The translations under genes and the position numbers were made by a program. Below are positions 11,801 through 23,600 of a DNA stretch of 64,000 bases, one piece after another (the stretch's first letter is position 1; each line of letters opens with the position of its first letter). Below the pieces are notes generated by a model, which worked only from the letters and a program-made list of their open reading frames with translations, was not told the DNA's origin and ran no database searches. Origin of the DNA: Owenia fusiformis (lineage: Eukaryota; Annelida; Polychaeta; Sabellida; Oweniidae); NCBI GenBank assembly GCA_903813345.2, contig CAIIXF020000001.1, positions 42,129,366-42,193,365 on the forward strand. Direction: 5' to 3'.

Positions 11801-14800
11801 GAGAGGAAATCTTTGATTTTCCTTGTATTTAAGTTGCTTTAATATTGCCCTGTGATGTTGATAAAAGTCAATAGTAATCCATTACAGTCACAGTTGAAAT
11901 GTACCCATTGCTAGCCCAGAACCTACCAAAATAGCATTTGCATTTTGTCAATATTGCCCTATGTGCTTTCCATGAAAATAATTTTAATTGTATCTTTTCT
12001 TCAGTATTTCATATATTACATTTTAATATATTTAAATTGGTTAATACTTACATACTATTGACTTAGACAACAATAAATAAAGAATTTTTTGTAAAAACAC
12101 CAAAAATGGTATATGATCTTTAAATGACTGTTGTGTGAACATCAAAGGTCAAAATTCGCTGAAATTGTATTTTCATAAAGCACAAATGATTTTTCTTCAA
12201 TATGATATGCATTATTATCAGTTATCTTTGGGGGCTAAAAAGGGCTCTTAATGACACCCGTCCTTTGATGAGTAACTCCAGAATTAAATTATCTTTCAAA
12301 TGAGGTATGACACGATATGGAACATTAAGGACTTTTTGCTGTAGAGGGGGGTGCCGTTGTTTTTTGACACCCTGTACATGTACTTAATGTTTATGTTTAA
12401 CTTGAGATGTGAATTTGGAGATTGTGACAATATTCAAAGTGATAACTACTACTCTTTGTTTCTTCTTCAATGCTATTTCTTCTTCAATGGCATGCATATA
12501 TAATATTACTGATTGAAGTATTCATGTTTCAGTGGTTTGGATTCTATAAACCTGGGCAAGCCAAAGAGAAGTATACACTACAAGAGAGTCCACTTTATAA
12601 AGAGGTATGTTCACATTCCCAGGGTTTTACATTTGCAGGATTGAGGATTTGAAGAAAATTCTGGACACAATTTCCTTAAGTACAATGTAGTACTATTTAT
12701 AGTTTGGGTGACCTCACAGTCCTAAAACTGATTAGCTTTCAGTCAATACTAAAACATCCCAGGAGTAGCTTATCTTTAGAATTAATGTGGCATTCTAGTC
12801 TCTCTGAATGGTGATTAATAAAAACAATTTGTATAATACATATGATTTTTCATGTTCAAAAGTGTTTATATAAGACAGGTTAATTTTTCAATATGACTGT
12901 TCACTGTTCAAATTGAGAGATGTTCACACTCAAGGTGTCTTAAACATACAAGTCAAAAACAGGAAGAAAATACAGAACCGAAAAAATGGTCAGATTGGGA
13001 GGTTTTCGGATTACCCATGTGTTGAAATGTACAAGTTTAATGGCTGTACCTAACCTTGTATTCGTGAATGCAACTAACGCCTGTCAGCTACCGGATTAAC
13101 CTAGTATTTTATGACCAACTTATTTAGATATAGTGTCAGGTACTATTCATATATAAAAGAGTTACCCATAAAATAGTAGGTTAATCGGTGGCCGACAAGC
13201 GTAAGTTGCATTTGCGAATACAAGCTTAATTAAAGGTCACCTAATATATTCCATTAGATTACTTTACTTACACACTACTGATAGATGTCAGCACATGCTT
13301 GTCATTGAAATATTGTTTTATATTAACGCATAGGTAATAGATGTCACTAATTTAGAACTATTTGTCACCTGCAAAATACACAGACCGAATGCTTGTGATC
13401 ATATTTGCACCAACCATCCAATTTGGCCTCAGGCATGCATAACCTACCATTTCCATTGGATCAATACTACTTTTAATCCATATATCCTATGATCCTCTCC
13501 AAGAATTTCACTTTGGATCTAATTGTTGTCCAAGATGGAATATTGGCAATGGTGAGATCCATATTTAAGAATAGACTTGATATGTAGATGCAAGTGGAAA
13601 TCATCTTTATTTGCATTGTTAAAGATTCAAAATTCAGTCAAAGTGATGTCATATTTGAATTCTACATGTAAAATCACAAGCGTGGTTTGAAAATTGTTTA
13701 TCTTTGAAAATGTGACTTCTAGGTTGGGTAAATTCCCCATAGACCCCCTGTTATAGAAACATAAAAAGTGGAATATATTTTCTTGTATTGGACAGATAAT
13801 ATTTTCTTTTACTGGACGTATTTTAATTTGCATAACTATTAGATACATAAGGGTAATATGAACCACCATAACTGATGAATATTCAAGTTAAAGGGAACTT
13901 TGTACTAAATCTGCCATGCTATCTGACCTGATTAAGCCACCTGGTGGTGAAACTGGAAACTGCCTACTCACATCTGGGTTATTAGAAGTGAAAGAGGGCG
14001 TAGAAATGTCTCATATTTCTTAAGGACTGCTCACACATGAACAAAAATACCCTGCCATCAACTTGCATGTTCTTTCGAATAGAGTAAAATTCGAGTAAAA
14101 TCCGTTCCCATTGTAAGTTATACATTGTTGGTGTGTTTGTATGTGGAAGTACCCTATCGGGAAGCTTCTGACAGCTCCGGAAGCAAGGGATAGGTATCAA
14201 TATGGTGAACTGAATTCAACAATGTTTTTCTCTTAAACCAATTATTGAAAACATTCTGTAAAATACACGGTCCTTTATGTAATGTTGACTAATTGGCAAC
14301 AATTTAATGCAAAAATTATTTATATATATTCTATATAACTGTTTTTGTTAACATCTTTTGTTTTTTAGTGCAATTACTCAGATGCAAGTAGGTAGTTACC
14401 AGTTTCGCCACCAGGTGGCTGATTCGGGGGAATTAACATGGCAGGGTATTACAAAATTCCCTTAAACTTGAATATTCATCAGTTTTAGTGGTTCACTTTT
14501 CATATTACCTTTATGTATCTGATAGTTATACAAATTAAAATATGTACAGTAAAAGAAAATATTATCTACCCAACACAAAAAAAGATATTTCACTTTTTGT
14601 GGTTTTACAACATGGAGTCTACGGGTGCCCCGACCTAGAAGTCACATTTTCAAAGAAATTTAAATTTTCAAAGTTGATAAACTCTTTTCAAAACCACATT
14701 TCTAAGTGTAATTTTACTTGTAGATTCCAAATATGACATCAGTTTGACTGAATTGTGAATTGTTGATGATGTAAACTCAAGATTATTTCTACTCGCATCT

Positions 14801-15771
14801 GGTATATTGTTTTTTTTCCTTTCTACCAATTCTTGAGAATGAAATAAAATGTCTTTCTGAACCTTGTTGGAACAAAATAGCATATACAACATTTTCTTAG
14901 ACCTCTCAATATTATAGTTATACAAAGGAAATTTTGGTTGATTTAACAAAAAGTATGCAAAAACTTAAAACAAAACCCCCCAAAATAGATAAAAATTAAG
15001 ATAAACCTTTTATTTCATTAACAAGATACTTATTTTCAAATCAACCAAACTTTCCTTTGTACAATTACAATAGAGAGAGAGACCCGTTGTGTTTATGTCG
15101 GTTTGTTCCAATGAGGTTTGAATATTTGTTTTCTTTTATTCCGAACATATGATACCAAGAGTGAAAGAAGTGTCTGATGTGTTTTCTAAAACAATATAGA
15201 GAAAAAAAAAAAAAAATTATAATTATAATGTTACCTTCCAAAGGATGACCATTAAATTGACAATGTGTAAAATTTTCAGAATGTTTAAGAGAAACGCGTT
15301 CACCATATTGATACCACTCCTTTAAAATATGGGATATCCATTCTGAGAGGAAAACATATAATACAATTTTGAAAATTTTATTGAGACTTACTACCAACTA
15401 ATTCTTTTCCTTGTAGTCTATTGTAATATATTTTTATATTGTACAACTTTTGATTTTAGCACTGATATGCCCTTTTATGGGTATCAAGTGCCAACACTGT
15501 TAATGTAATACTAAATGAATATGATAATAAAAAATAAAATAAAATAAATTCATAGTCATAACTAACACTGAAACACAACTTCTTTTAACAGAAAACATAT
15601 GTAATTGTTAATCAGAATAACATTGCTGAATAATTGTAATTTCAGGACTGGTTGGGACTGAAGGCAATGAATGAGGCGGGTAAGCTTCACTTCCTGGGAA
15701 CAGTCGGAGATCACATGCAGGTCAACGAGACATGGTTTATACAAAACATCATCAAGACTTTCTTTGTTTAA
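2886..15771 (+). CDS. PPT1: Palmitoyl-protein thioesterase 1, 3' eight exons (5' end outside window)
   Basis: PPT1 is a lysosomal serine hydrolase that removes fatty acyl groups from cysteines of S-acylated proteins. Coding exons: 2886-3013, 4235-4305, 5973-6060, 7398-7412 (15 nt), 7845-7935, 8309-8407, 12533-12604, 15646-15771; stop TAA at 15769-15771. All joins follow GT-AG and keep frame, giving 229 residues that align with about residue 79 to the end of the 306-residue human protein. The whole catalytic triad is visible: the nucleophile serine in GFSQGGQF (first exon), the aspartate in FTEDTVVEP (8309-8407) and the histidine in VGDHMQV (last exon). Other strong family blocks are [16 protein letters not shown] and [12 protein letters not shown]. 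The signal peptide and the HGMGDSCC segment were not found in 1-2885, so they lie to the left. The first acceptor is ambiguous: 2846 is also in frame. Confidence 0.95.
6167..6203. repeat. (TCCG/TCCA)n microsatellite
   Basis: About nine tandem copies of a TCCG/TCCA tetranucleotide just downstream of a PPT1 exon, preceded by a pyrimidine-rich tract (6120-6166). Open frames through it only reflect the repeat. Confidence 0.85.
8447..8573. repeat. Foldback (palindromic) repeat in a PPT1 intron
   Basis: A near-palindrome. The left arm starts TTATTTACTGGTTAGGATT and the right arm ends with its near reverse complement at TAGTAAATAA. The arms are about 57 bp with a very short centre containing GGAATATCATATTGTCCC. 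A diverged copy of the right arm occurs at about 11046-11123, so this is a dispersed family. Confidence 0.7.
9487..12374 (-). mobile_element. Tc1/mariner-superfamily transposon relic, 2.9 kb
   Basis: Terminal inverted repeats of about 100 bp open with CAGGATGTCAAAAAAC on the left and CAGGGTGTCAAAAAAC on the right (read inward), both followed by AACGGCACCCCCTC. The element is flanked by TA on both sides (9485-9486, 12375-12376). On the minus strand at about 9640-9880 lies a decayed transposase C-terminus. [10 protein letters not shown] corresponds to the family's LDLNPIEHLWG block around the last acidic residue, and a final AATGGHTNY corresponds to the family's GGHTxY ending. Several stops and frame changes interrupt it. 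The element is longer than usual for the family, and the centre (about 10-12.2 kb) has no recognisable transposase, so another insertion inside is likely. Confidence 0.75.
9640..9885 (-). pseudogene. Tc1/mariner transposase C-terminal remnant
   Basis: Minus-strand translation gives [17 protein letters not shown], then after a stop a lysine-rich helix region, then [11 protein letters not shown], and ends AATGGHTNY. The order and spacing match the C-terminal part of DDE transposases of this superfamily. It contains several in-frame stops and cannot encode a working enzyme. Confidence 0.65.
13634..13983 (-). repeat. Dispersed repeat, left arm of a 350-bp inverted pair
   Basis: This segment is the reverse complement of 14373-14754 with moderate divergence. 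In the reverse orientation it starts near AACCCAGATGTGAGTAGG, contains CACCACCAGGTGGC, and ends near TTTGACTGAAT. A third copy lies at 57497-57784 in the same orientation as the right arm. No terminal transposon signature or coding potential was recognised. Confidence 0.75.
14373..14754 (+). repeat. Dispersed repeat, right arm of the inverted pair
   Basis: Begins ATTACTCAGATGCAAGTAGG, continues through CGCCACCAGGTGGC, and ends GTTTGACTGAAT. It pairs with 13634-13983 across a spacer of about 390 bp. The pair could form a long hairpin in the PPT1 pre-mRNA. Confidence 0.75.
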
Positions 15772-16120
15772 CACTGCGATAAATTACTATAATTGTTATG
15801 AGTTAAAATCCAAAATGATTTCACGATAGAAAATTCTGCAGATACACCCATAGAGTTATTCATCGAGGTCTACATGAATGAGTGCAAATGTTGATTAGTT
15901 TTTGTATTATTCATATTAATCAAGAAATGTTCAGCATTTACACAGTTGAGTCTAAACTGAACGACTCAATGGGAAAATTATTCCACATTTGCAGAAAATT
16001 GATGTTTAATTAGTAAAACCAAATTACAATTGTACTGTGAGGTAGAGTGACATAGATGTGCTGGTCATAATCTGTGTAACATATAAACCATGAGATTCAA
16101 GAAACGTATGACAATAGGGA

Positions 16121-16287
16121 CAGGCCCGTAGCCAGGGGGGTTCGGGCCAAAATTTCTTTCAAAATCATGCAGTTTTTCACCATTCTGACTATTTTTTGAG
16201 TGATTTTTGGACAAATTTGCCAAAGTGAACCCCCCTAGATTTTTTGTAAAAGTGAACCCCCCTTGGAAGATTCTGGCTACATGCCTG
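16121..16287. mobile_element. 167-bp MITE with 5-bp target duplication
   Basis: The left end is CAGGCCCGTAGCCAG. The right end read inward is CAGGCATGTAGCCAG. An exact 5-bp duplication AGGGA flanks it (16116-16120, 16288-16292). The inside carries the repeated phrase AGTGAACCCCCC. The 5-bp duplication with CAG-type ends would suit the hAT5 group of hAT elements, but that placement is inference. It lies in the PPT1 3' UTR. Confidence 0.75.
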
Positions 16288-17229
16288 AGGGACTTCATCT
16301 CCTGCAACTTTATGCATTCAGGGATACGTTTGTTAGAAAAAGACATGTTCATATACATTTATATCCATGACAATGATTGCTGTAATGGTATACTTGCATA
16401 CTTCAGAGCTACAATACGCTCAATGGAATACTAGATTAATGGAATACAATATTGAAAGTGCACAAATGTTAATTGAATGCATAGGATAATATGAATATAA
16501 ACTGAGTCAGTCCTGAAAATTATCAACCTGGAATCACTCTGTTAAAAAATTATCATTTTATTTAGTTATGAAGTTAATGAAAACACAGAATTTTTACATG
16601 ATTTGATACAAGGTTATTCAAGCATAAAATTGTAAGTGTGTAGGTACCAAAATATTTTGTGATGATAGGGTTTTTAAGTGCAAAATTGTAAGTGTACCAG
16701 TAACGGAATATTTTGTTTTCTGACACATTTCCCAATCTACTTATCTTAGAAGCTTAAATCAGTTGGATACATTTTGTCAACTCCTAAATATGTATGGCTA
16801 ATATTATGATTTCAACAAGAGCTGATGAGTAAATAAACTATGTTGATCACTTCAGTTCAATTCAAAGCACTTTAACCTGTTCACATGTAAGCAAATATCA
16901 ATGCAACTTTGATGCATGTCATCAAAGAATCATGAATAATTATAAAAATATTTCAAATTCAAGATACAAAATTAATAATCAAGAAAATGTAATTGAAATC
17001 AACTTTTTAAAGTATGTATTCAATTTTGGTAGCATGCATATGGATTTTTATCCAGGGGAATTCACTTTGTTAAAACATGGACCATTGTTTAGATATACAT
17101 ATAGCAACAGATCTCAACTTGATATTATATTACTATAAAAATGTATTATTTTAAACAAAACTTTTTTTAAGCCACTGCTGTAAAGAAAGCTTTAACTGTA
17201 TTTGTAAATTAGTTACTAAACTTGTCTCC

Positions 17230-17294
17230 ATGTTATTTGAATATATCCCCATATTATTTCAATGTATCCCCATATTATTTGAATGTATCCCCAT
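17230..17294. repeat. Short tandem repeat, 21-bp unit x 3
   Basis: Three copies of a unit close to ATATTATTTGAATGTATCCCC near the end of the PPT1 transcript. Confidence 0.8.
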
Positions 17295-17365
17295 ATACCA
17301 TACATACTTTGTGCGATATAATTGTATAATTTTGTAAATTGTAAATAAATGATTGTTTATAAATA

Positions 17366-19540
17366 ATGAATACGTATGTGTTTAGAATCATTTGTTTGCG
17401 AGATAACTATAATCACACTTCAGTGTCATATGAAGATGTGAAACCATGAAAGGTTTTCAATGAGCAATCACATTGACCTAATTTCTGTATTTGAAGTTTT
17501 CCTAAATTAGTTACTAAACTATCAAGTTTTCAATGTAATCAGGTTCTCTTGTCTGTTTGTAGTTTGGCCTTACAATCTAAATATTTGACAATTTCTAATG
17601 TGTGCATACATCTACATTGAATCAGATTTGTTCCCTAAATGTTGTAATCTTTGTATCCTAACCTAACATGTCAATGGTGAGGTTATGAAACTAAAAACTA
17701 CCCTTTGGTGTCTGGTTATATTTTGGTTACTGTTCAATCCGTTGTTATAAAGATGCCCGTAAAGATGGTATTGTTATATTGGGGAACTTTTCTTTTCCAA
17801 TCCAGATAGCTAATAAGGATTTCATGCAGGTAAAATTCTAGATTATTAGGGAAGAAAAAATGACCAAATTGTGTACAAAGTATGTACGTCTGTCCAGTCA
17901 ATAGCTTAGATACTCTAATTTTCCTCATATTTGATGGAAAGAACTTTCATGTTACACTTAAAGAATGGTTGAGATCATATATGTTGAGTTTATAACTTTT
18001 TTGCTGGACACACATGGGCCATGTACGTTGAGATCTCCACCTTTATTGTTTATGAAACGTGTATCCAAATCAAAGTTATTTAAAGCGTTTTTTGTGTCTT
18101 AAGTGTTACTTGAATATTTAGCTTGAATATTTTATTTCACAACACGTCATGTAACATAAACATTATTGTCTTTTTGAAAGGAGGAAGCATTAGAAATCAT
18201 GACACCGCCCAGGTACATTCTACAACATGTGAATGGGTTGAAAATTAAAATCATTATGGACGATTTTAATAAAATTATATTCTCTTTACAGAAGTCCTAA
18301 TAATTTCCTTTTTTACAATTTGATGATGGCGTCAGTGATGAGATTAACTCTAGCGGATACTTGGTCTAGCAAGGTATCGAGGCGGAGATTCAGAACTATA
18401 ATCCGGTGCCAGACTGTCCCGTGGTCTAATCAGGTCACCCGTGAACTACCGGTGCCAGTATGATCAGATCATCCGCTGCAACCAGGCCCACATACGGTGG
18501 CGCGATGTCGACATCTGAATTAGTGCTATTGATATTCCCGATCACAATAGGGTCGCTATAGGAGAAGGATGGCATAATCGCAATCAATATGGTTGCGACT
18601 GGGGTAATTGGAATACAGCATGTTGTATAACGAAACAAATCTTGTGTGATTGAAGTCCATTGATTGATGAGGGCGAACACAACTTGATTGCATTTATCGT
18701 CCGCTATATTTTGTTACGCTATACGGCCATTTTGTTCGCTCTAACTAGCTTATTAACATGGATCGTATAATTGCACTGTCTGATTGTTGTCCACCGTTGT
18801 AATCACTACGATCAACAGGTTGTTATTATCATGAAGAATTATATCCAGACATTTTTTTATTTTTGATTGAATAAGAAATGAAATATTTGATAGCAAAATT
18901 ACCGACCTCGTTTACATGTGTATTTATATGTTTTGATTCAGAAAAGAGATGGCGTTGTTCATCAGCTAATATATAACATAAATCCAATCTCAAATTTCAT
19001 GTTGAAAATAATCAGTTCCTGAGGCTTTCCAAGGAGGGTGATAACATTGAAATAAAGAAGATAACTCTAAAAATATACAAATGTAGACCCCCAAGATGTT
19101 GAAGATGTCAAAAATGACTTCTTCAACTCTGGTCAGAGATCAAACAGATACCTTCATAAAGTTGATTAAAATTAAACCATCTTATTTGATTTTTTCTGTT
19201 ATTCAACATATTCTTCTAAAAATTACTGAAACTGGAATTTTATTACACTGTAAAAATATAATTCCATATACCAACATAAATTGAATCTGGCATCGTTGTA
19301 ACACCCCTACACTTTTCTTAACCCGATCAGTTCATATTGACACTTTCCTTGGCTGATTTTACGAGTAACCCCATTAGGTGACTACATTCATCTAGGAACG
19401 ACCTGGTGATGATAAGTTGTTTAAATTAGTCAACTTTACGCAATCAATTTGGCGGATTAATGCAAGATAGCAATCCGCTATTAGGTGACTTACTTGATTA
19501 GATAGTGAGTCAAATGATTGCTCTTAAGGATGGATGTAAA
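17366..19540. other. Intergenic region between PPT1 and the matrix gene
   Basis: AT-rich with no recognised gene. A less AT-rich island at 18330-18720 contains an 81-codon open frame on the minus strand (18435-18680) with a hydrophobic stretch. It matches no family I know and has no clear splice context. Confidence 0.4.
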
Positions 19541-19544
19541 CCAA

Positions 19545-19552
19545 TATATAAA
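19545..19552 (+). promoter_or_regulatory. Candidate TATA box of the matrix gene
   Basis: TATATAAA on the + strand about 640 bp upstream of the start codon at 20186. If used, transcription would start near 19575-19580 and leave a 5' UTR of about 600 nt or a spliced leader exon. There is no other support. Confidence 0.3.
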
Positions 19553-20185
19553 CTGTTTGTTTTGCCTTTGCTTGTCCAAATAGATCATAACGCTCCCACG
19601 AGAAAGACACTGGGGTCCGTTTTGTCCAGTCAGTGGAAATTCGTTCGAGATATCAGTAACGCCATCAGTTCGCTGAGGAAATAGACGAACAACCGGACAT
19701 AAGTTTCGAGTTACTACAAATTGTAAAAAAGTTCAAGTTTGAGGACTTTTTAATTAAAGCATCTTGAATTAAGGTCTTGAAAACCACTGTTAAAGTTAAA
19801 GTGGTTAAAAGAACATCAAGGTTTATTTTAAAATTGTTATTATGCTATTGAGGCTATTGTAATTGTATTAAATTACACAGTCGGGAGGATATATTTGAAT
19901 GAGGTAGGAATCCGCGGTGAAGTGTTGGTGGAACTCTGCGTGCGGTGATAGGATTAGAACGGGACAGGTATCGACTGGGCCAGGAGGCAGGAGCGTACCT
20001 CTTGTTCACAGGTGAACCAATAACTTACCTTCGCACACAGGTAAAAGAGAGAGATCGTAGCTTGGCACAGGCGGAGCAAGGTCCATACTAAATGGCATGA
20101 CATCCTTACGGAGTCTAGGAAATATTGATCTAAAATCGCGGACAATACGAACTGGGACAAGTACCCGACAAGGATACCTCACATT

Positions 20186-20657
20186 ATGTGGGAAACATCC
20201 GTCGCATTGAGGAAATGCTTTATTTCATATGGAATTGTATTTTCTATCTTATTTAAAATAACATCAGGGTGTATATTATTGCTCAACGGATGGGAGCCCC
20301 TGAGTGTCCAGGATAAGGCTCTCCTTGCAGATATAGTAGTGACGGGCTCCGTCAGGAATGCTTATAAAAATATACGGACGTCAGCAGATACATATTCTAT
20401 CGAATTTCAAATAGCCAACGTTTTAAAAGGCAAAAAAATGTTAGAGACAATCAAAATTGACCCTAAATTACCAAATGTATATAATATAAGTAATTTTGGT
20501 GATCGAATAATGTGCTATGCTGATGTAAATCCTGGAGATAACCATATACTATTTCTAACGACATTTGGAGGTCGTTTGTCTGCTAAATATGATGATATTT
20601 TTGGTGCTGCTGGAGCCTACAATTTGCAAAATGAGGAATACGTATTAGAAACATTAG
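20186..20657 (+). CDS. Exon 1: signal peptide and agrin NtA/NTR-like domain
   Basis: The start is the first ATG before a hydrophobic stretch ([16 protein letters not shown]). The rest is read as an OB-fold NtA/NTR-like domain. In agrin the motif order is VVLTGTV, TYSCKV, YLKGKD, FGDPLIC, GDTRIFF; here it is VVTGSV, TYSIEF, VLKGKK, FGDRIMC, GDNHILF at comparable spacing. Agrin NtA binds laminin; whether this domain does is unknown. The exon ends in phase 1, as do most later ones. Confidence 0.75.
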
Positions 20658-23600
20658 GTGAGTGATGGTATTGTTTGTTAACAAGATGTTTAACTTATAG
20701 GGATGCTAATTCAATTACAGTTGATAGAAAAGCGATTTAGATTACACTTCGCACCTATCTTATCATATCCCCCACACAACTGTATTCTTATATTCTTATC
20801 CAGAAAATGCATTTTTCTATTTTGGACTACGTGTTTAAATCTTATACAGAATTATATAAGAACTTTCACAATTCATAATGTGCAATTTTGCGGCAAATAA
20901 TCGTATTGAGCGCCATAATTAGATTTATTTTCAATTCTTTCATTGTAAAATGTGATCATCGATATCATTCCCAGATTCCAGAGAATGTATTGAGATTTGT
21001 CATGTTTAGCGCTAAATACGATAAAAACGTTTTAGATTCCGACACGTCATTGTAGCCCTTCTAAAGCCTGCGACACGGTCTCAATTCTGAATTTACAAGT
21101 GCATTTTGAATTTTGACTTCTATACTGTTGTGAGTCAAGAGATCGGTGAGTGTAATGTTGGCAGTGGCTACAAACTACCTCCACAGACTAACCTTATCAG
21201 TGGATGGGGTATCCCATTTCTATCTTCTAAACCACATAAAGCCTATGCCCATCAACACTTAGAGAAGATGGCCTTAGATTTAAATTATGATAATGACTAG
21301 AAAAGTGGTGAATTATGGCACTTACAGCGGGCGAAACGATAATATTTGTGTTGTATTATTTTGATTAAAACCAAATGTGGTCAGAGACAGACCTTCGATC
21401 ATAGACAGAAACTTTCTCATTTGACAATAACAACGATAGAAACAAATAAATACAATCCACTTTAAATCTTACAGATGCATTCCATTCGAGTTATATTTTT
21501 AAGGAGAGACGGGCAAAGTTACGTACTACGTATGTACATTTTTTGAAAAGCTAAAAAATGAATATCACTCGATTACGTCGTATATTGTTCTATTAAGATC
21601 CTTTAAAACATCATTCACACCTTCTGAAAGGATATGAAATGATGAGTTTATAATTTTTAAAATCACAACGAATATTTTTCAGGGTATTATCAAATCCAGG
21701 GTATTATCATTTCCTATGTTTTGTACTTTATCTGGGTGTATTTATTAATATTCGTTGGTTTTCCTATATTTACTGGACATGTGTTAAATTGGGGCAGTGG
21801 TAATGTAAGCATATGGTTGGTAGTATAAAAACTGGAGTTATGTTGAAGATTTCTGTCTGGTCCACAGTGTAGGGGTTCCCTATTCTAGTACCTAACAATT
21901 AGCCAAAACAGAAAGTTTACAGACATTATGTTTCGACTTTTATTCATTTAAAGCAGGGGGTCTTTAATTACTTCAACACATTGGGTTTCAAATACAACAG
22001 GAAGAAATCAAGTAGATTGCTCGTTTCTCAAATTCTCACCGTCTATCTTAGCTTACCTTGATGATGTTAAACACACCCATGGAAAGCCAAGTTGATTACA
22101 CCGTATTAAAGCAAGTTATTCAGATAATGCAAATACGTAATTAAAGAACTAAAAGTGTTTGAAAAAGCCCAAGATTTATATATTTATCACTTCATTAAAA
22201 ATATCAGATTTGAAAGACTTCGTGAAGCATCTTTTAATGAACAAAAATGTGAAGAATTTTCAGTATAAACATCAACACACGCAGAATTTAGCAGTTGAGG
22301 TTACAAAGGAAATACAATTATAAAACCTGAGTAGACATTTAAGAACAGTTAGAGATTTAAAGACCATAGAATACATTAAGAAGGTGGATTATGGCCAACT
22401 TACAATGTTAAACACATTTAGCCAACAATGCAGAAAAATGATAATATTTGTAGATGGTTTAGAGCGTTTATCGTCCAGAAGTGTTTTGTGTCTACCAAAA
22501 TAGGTTTCCATTTGGAGGGTCTTGACTTACATTGTTCAAGAGTCAATCACTAAGTAATGAAAATCAACCAAAGCAAAGTATTGTGGTTATTTAATATAAA
22601 ATGTATTTGTCAAAGGATTATCTGAAAATTCTATTGAATTTTAATGTAGACTCTTTCATGTGAAGGACATCTTATGACTTGGAATAGGGGCACGGCCACT
22701 GTATTATTCACAAATTGACGATTGAGTCATATACTGCTTTTAAAAGTACTCAACAGTTCATGAATAAATTCATAAAATACATTCTTCAATCAAGTTCATT
22801 GTTAAGCAGAACCTGGTGCTTTTTGTTTTCATAAATACTTACACGAAAACAATTTATTGATTTCAAAATTGAAAATAAATGAATTATTACGAGTGTTTAT
22901 ATTTTAAAAAATTGTGAATCTCTCATGCATCATGGAATCAACCCACTCTCAACTACTTTTTTTAAACTTTCTTTTTACCATTCTAAATTCCACACCATGT
23001 TACATTATACCAAAAAAGTATACTGTCAAAATATTTTATAGATCGATAAATCAAGATTTTTAGAAAAAGCGGATCAAAATTTATTTTGGAAGCAATTACT
23101 AAAAATCTTAATAGATCAATGGTTTCGTTAGTTGATGAGATCTATTTTAAAAGCAAATCAGGTTATCCACTTTTATGAATTCTGTAAAGATTGGGACCAT
23201 CACTATGGCAATGATTCTTAAATGTTTCGAGTCTGTGATGAATTAGACACAAAAACTACACAGTTAAACTGTAGATGGTTTGTTTAGCGGTAACTTGTCT
23301 ATGCTCTTTGAAAATATCCTATCATTTTTCACATATGCGTCTGTTTATCTTTTACAATGCTTTCTGTCCAGAATATGCAGGTGGAAGTCTACTAAGGAAT
23401 TATTCAATTAAAAGTTTAACCAACCAAATAAAAGTTCACTTTTTGTGTTCCATTGAGCTGACATAAGAAACATAGTGAAAACTCAAATACTGGTTAAAGA
23501 AAACACGAATATTATCATCTTTAAAGCACATAACGCTATTATTGATAATGGGCCTCAACGAATGCCGTCTAATCACAAATGTTTTTACGATGATGATAAG

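Larger units (their letters stand above)
15772..17365 (+). other. PPT1 3' untranslated region with polyadenylation signal
   Basis: AT-rich sequence after the PPT1 stop with no coding signal. An AATAAA lies at 17344-17349 and is the best candidate for the poly(A) signal, which would make a 3' UTR of about 1.6 kb. A 167-bp MITE (16121-16287) is inserted within it. A 21-bp unit is repeated three times at about 17230-17294. The extent is inferred from the signal only. Confidence 0.5.

Noticed and set aside
21106-21300. 64-codon frame considered as an extra exon of the matrix gene
   Set aside because: No flanking acceptor and donor of phase 1, and the sequence does not continue either neighbouring domain.
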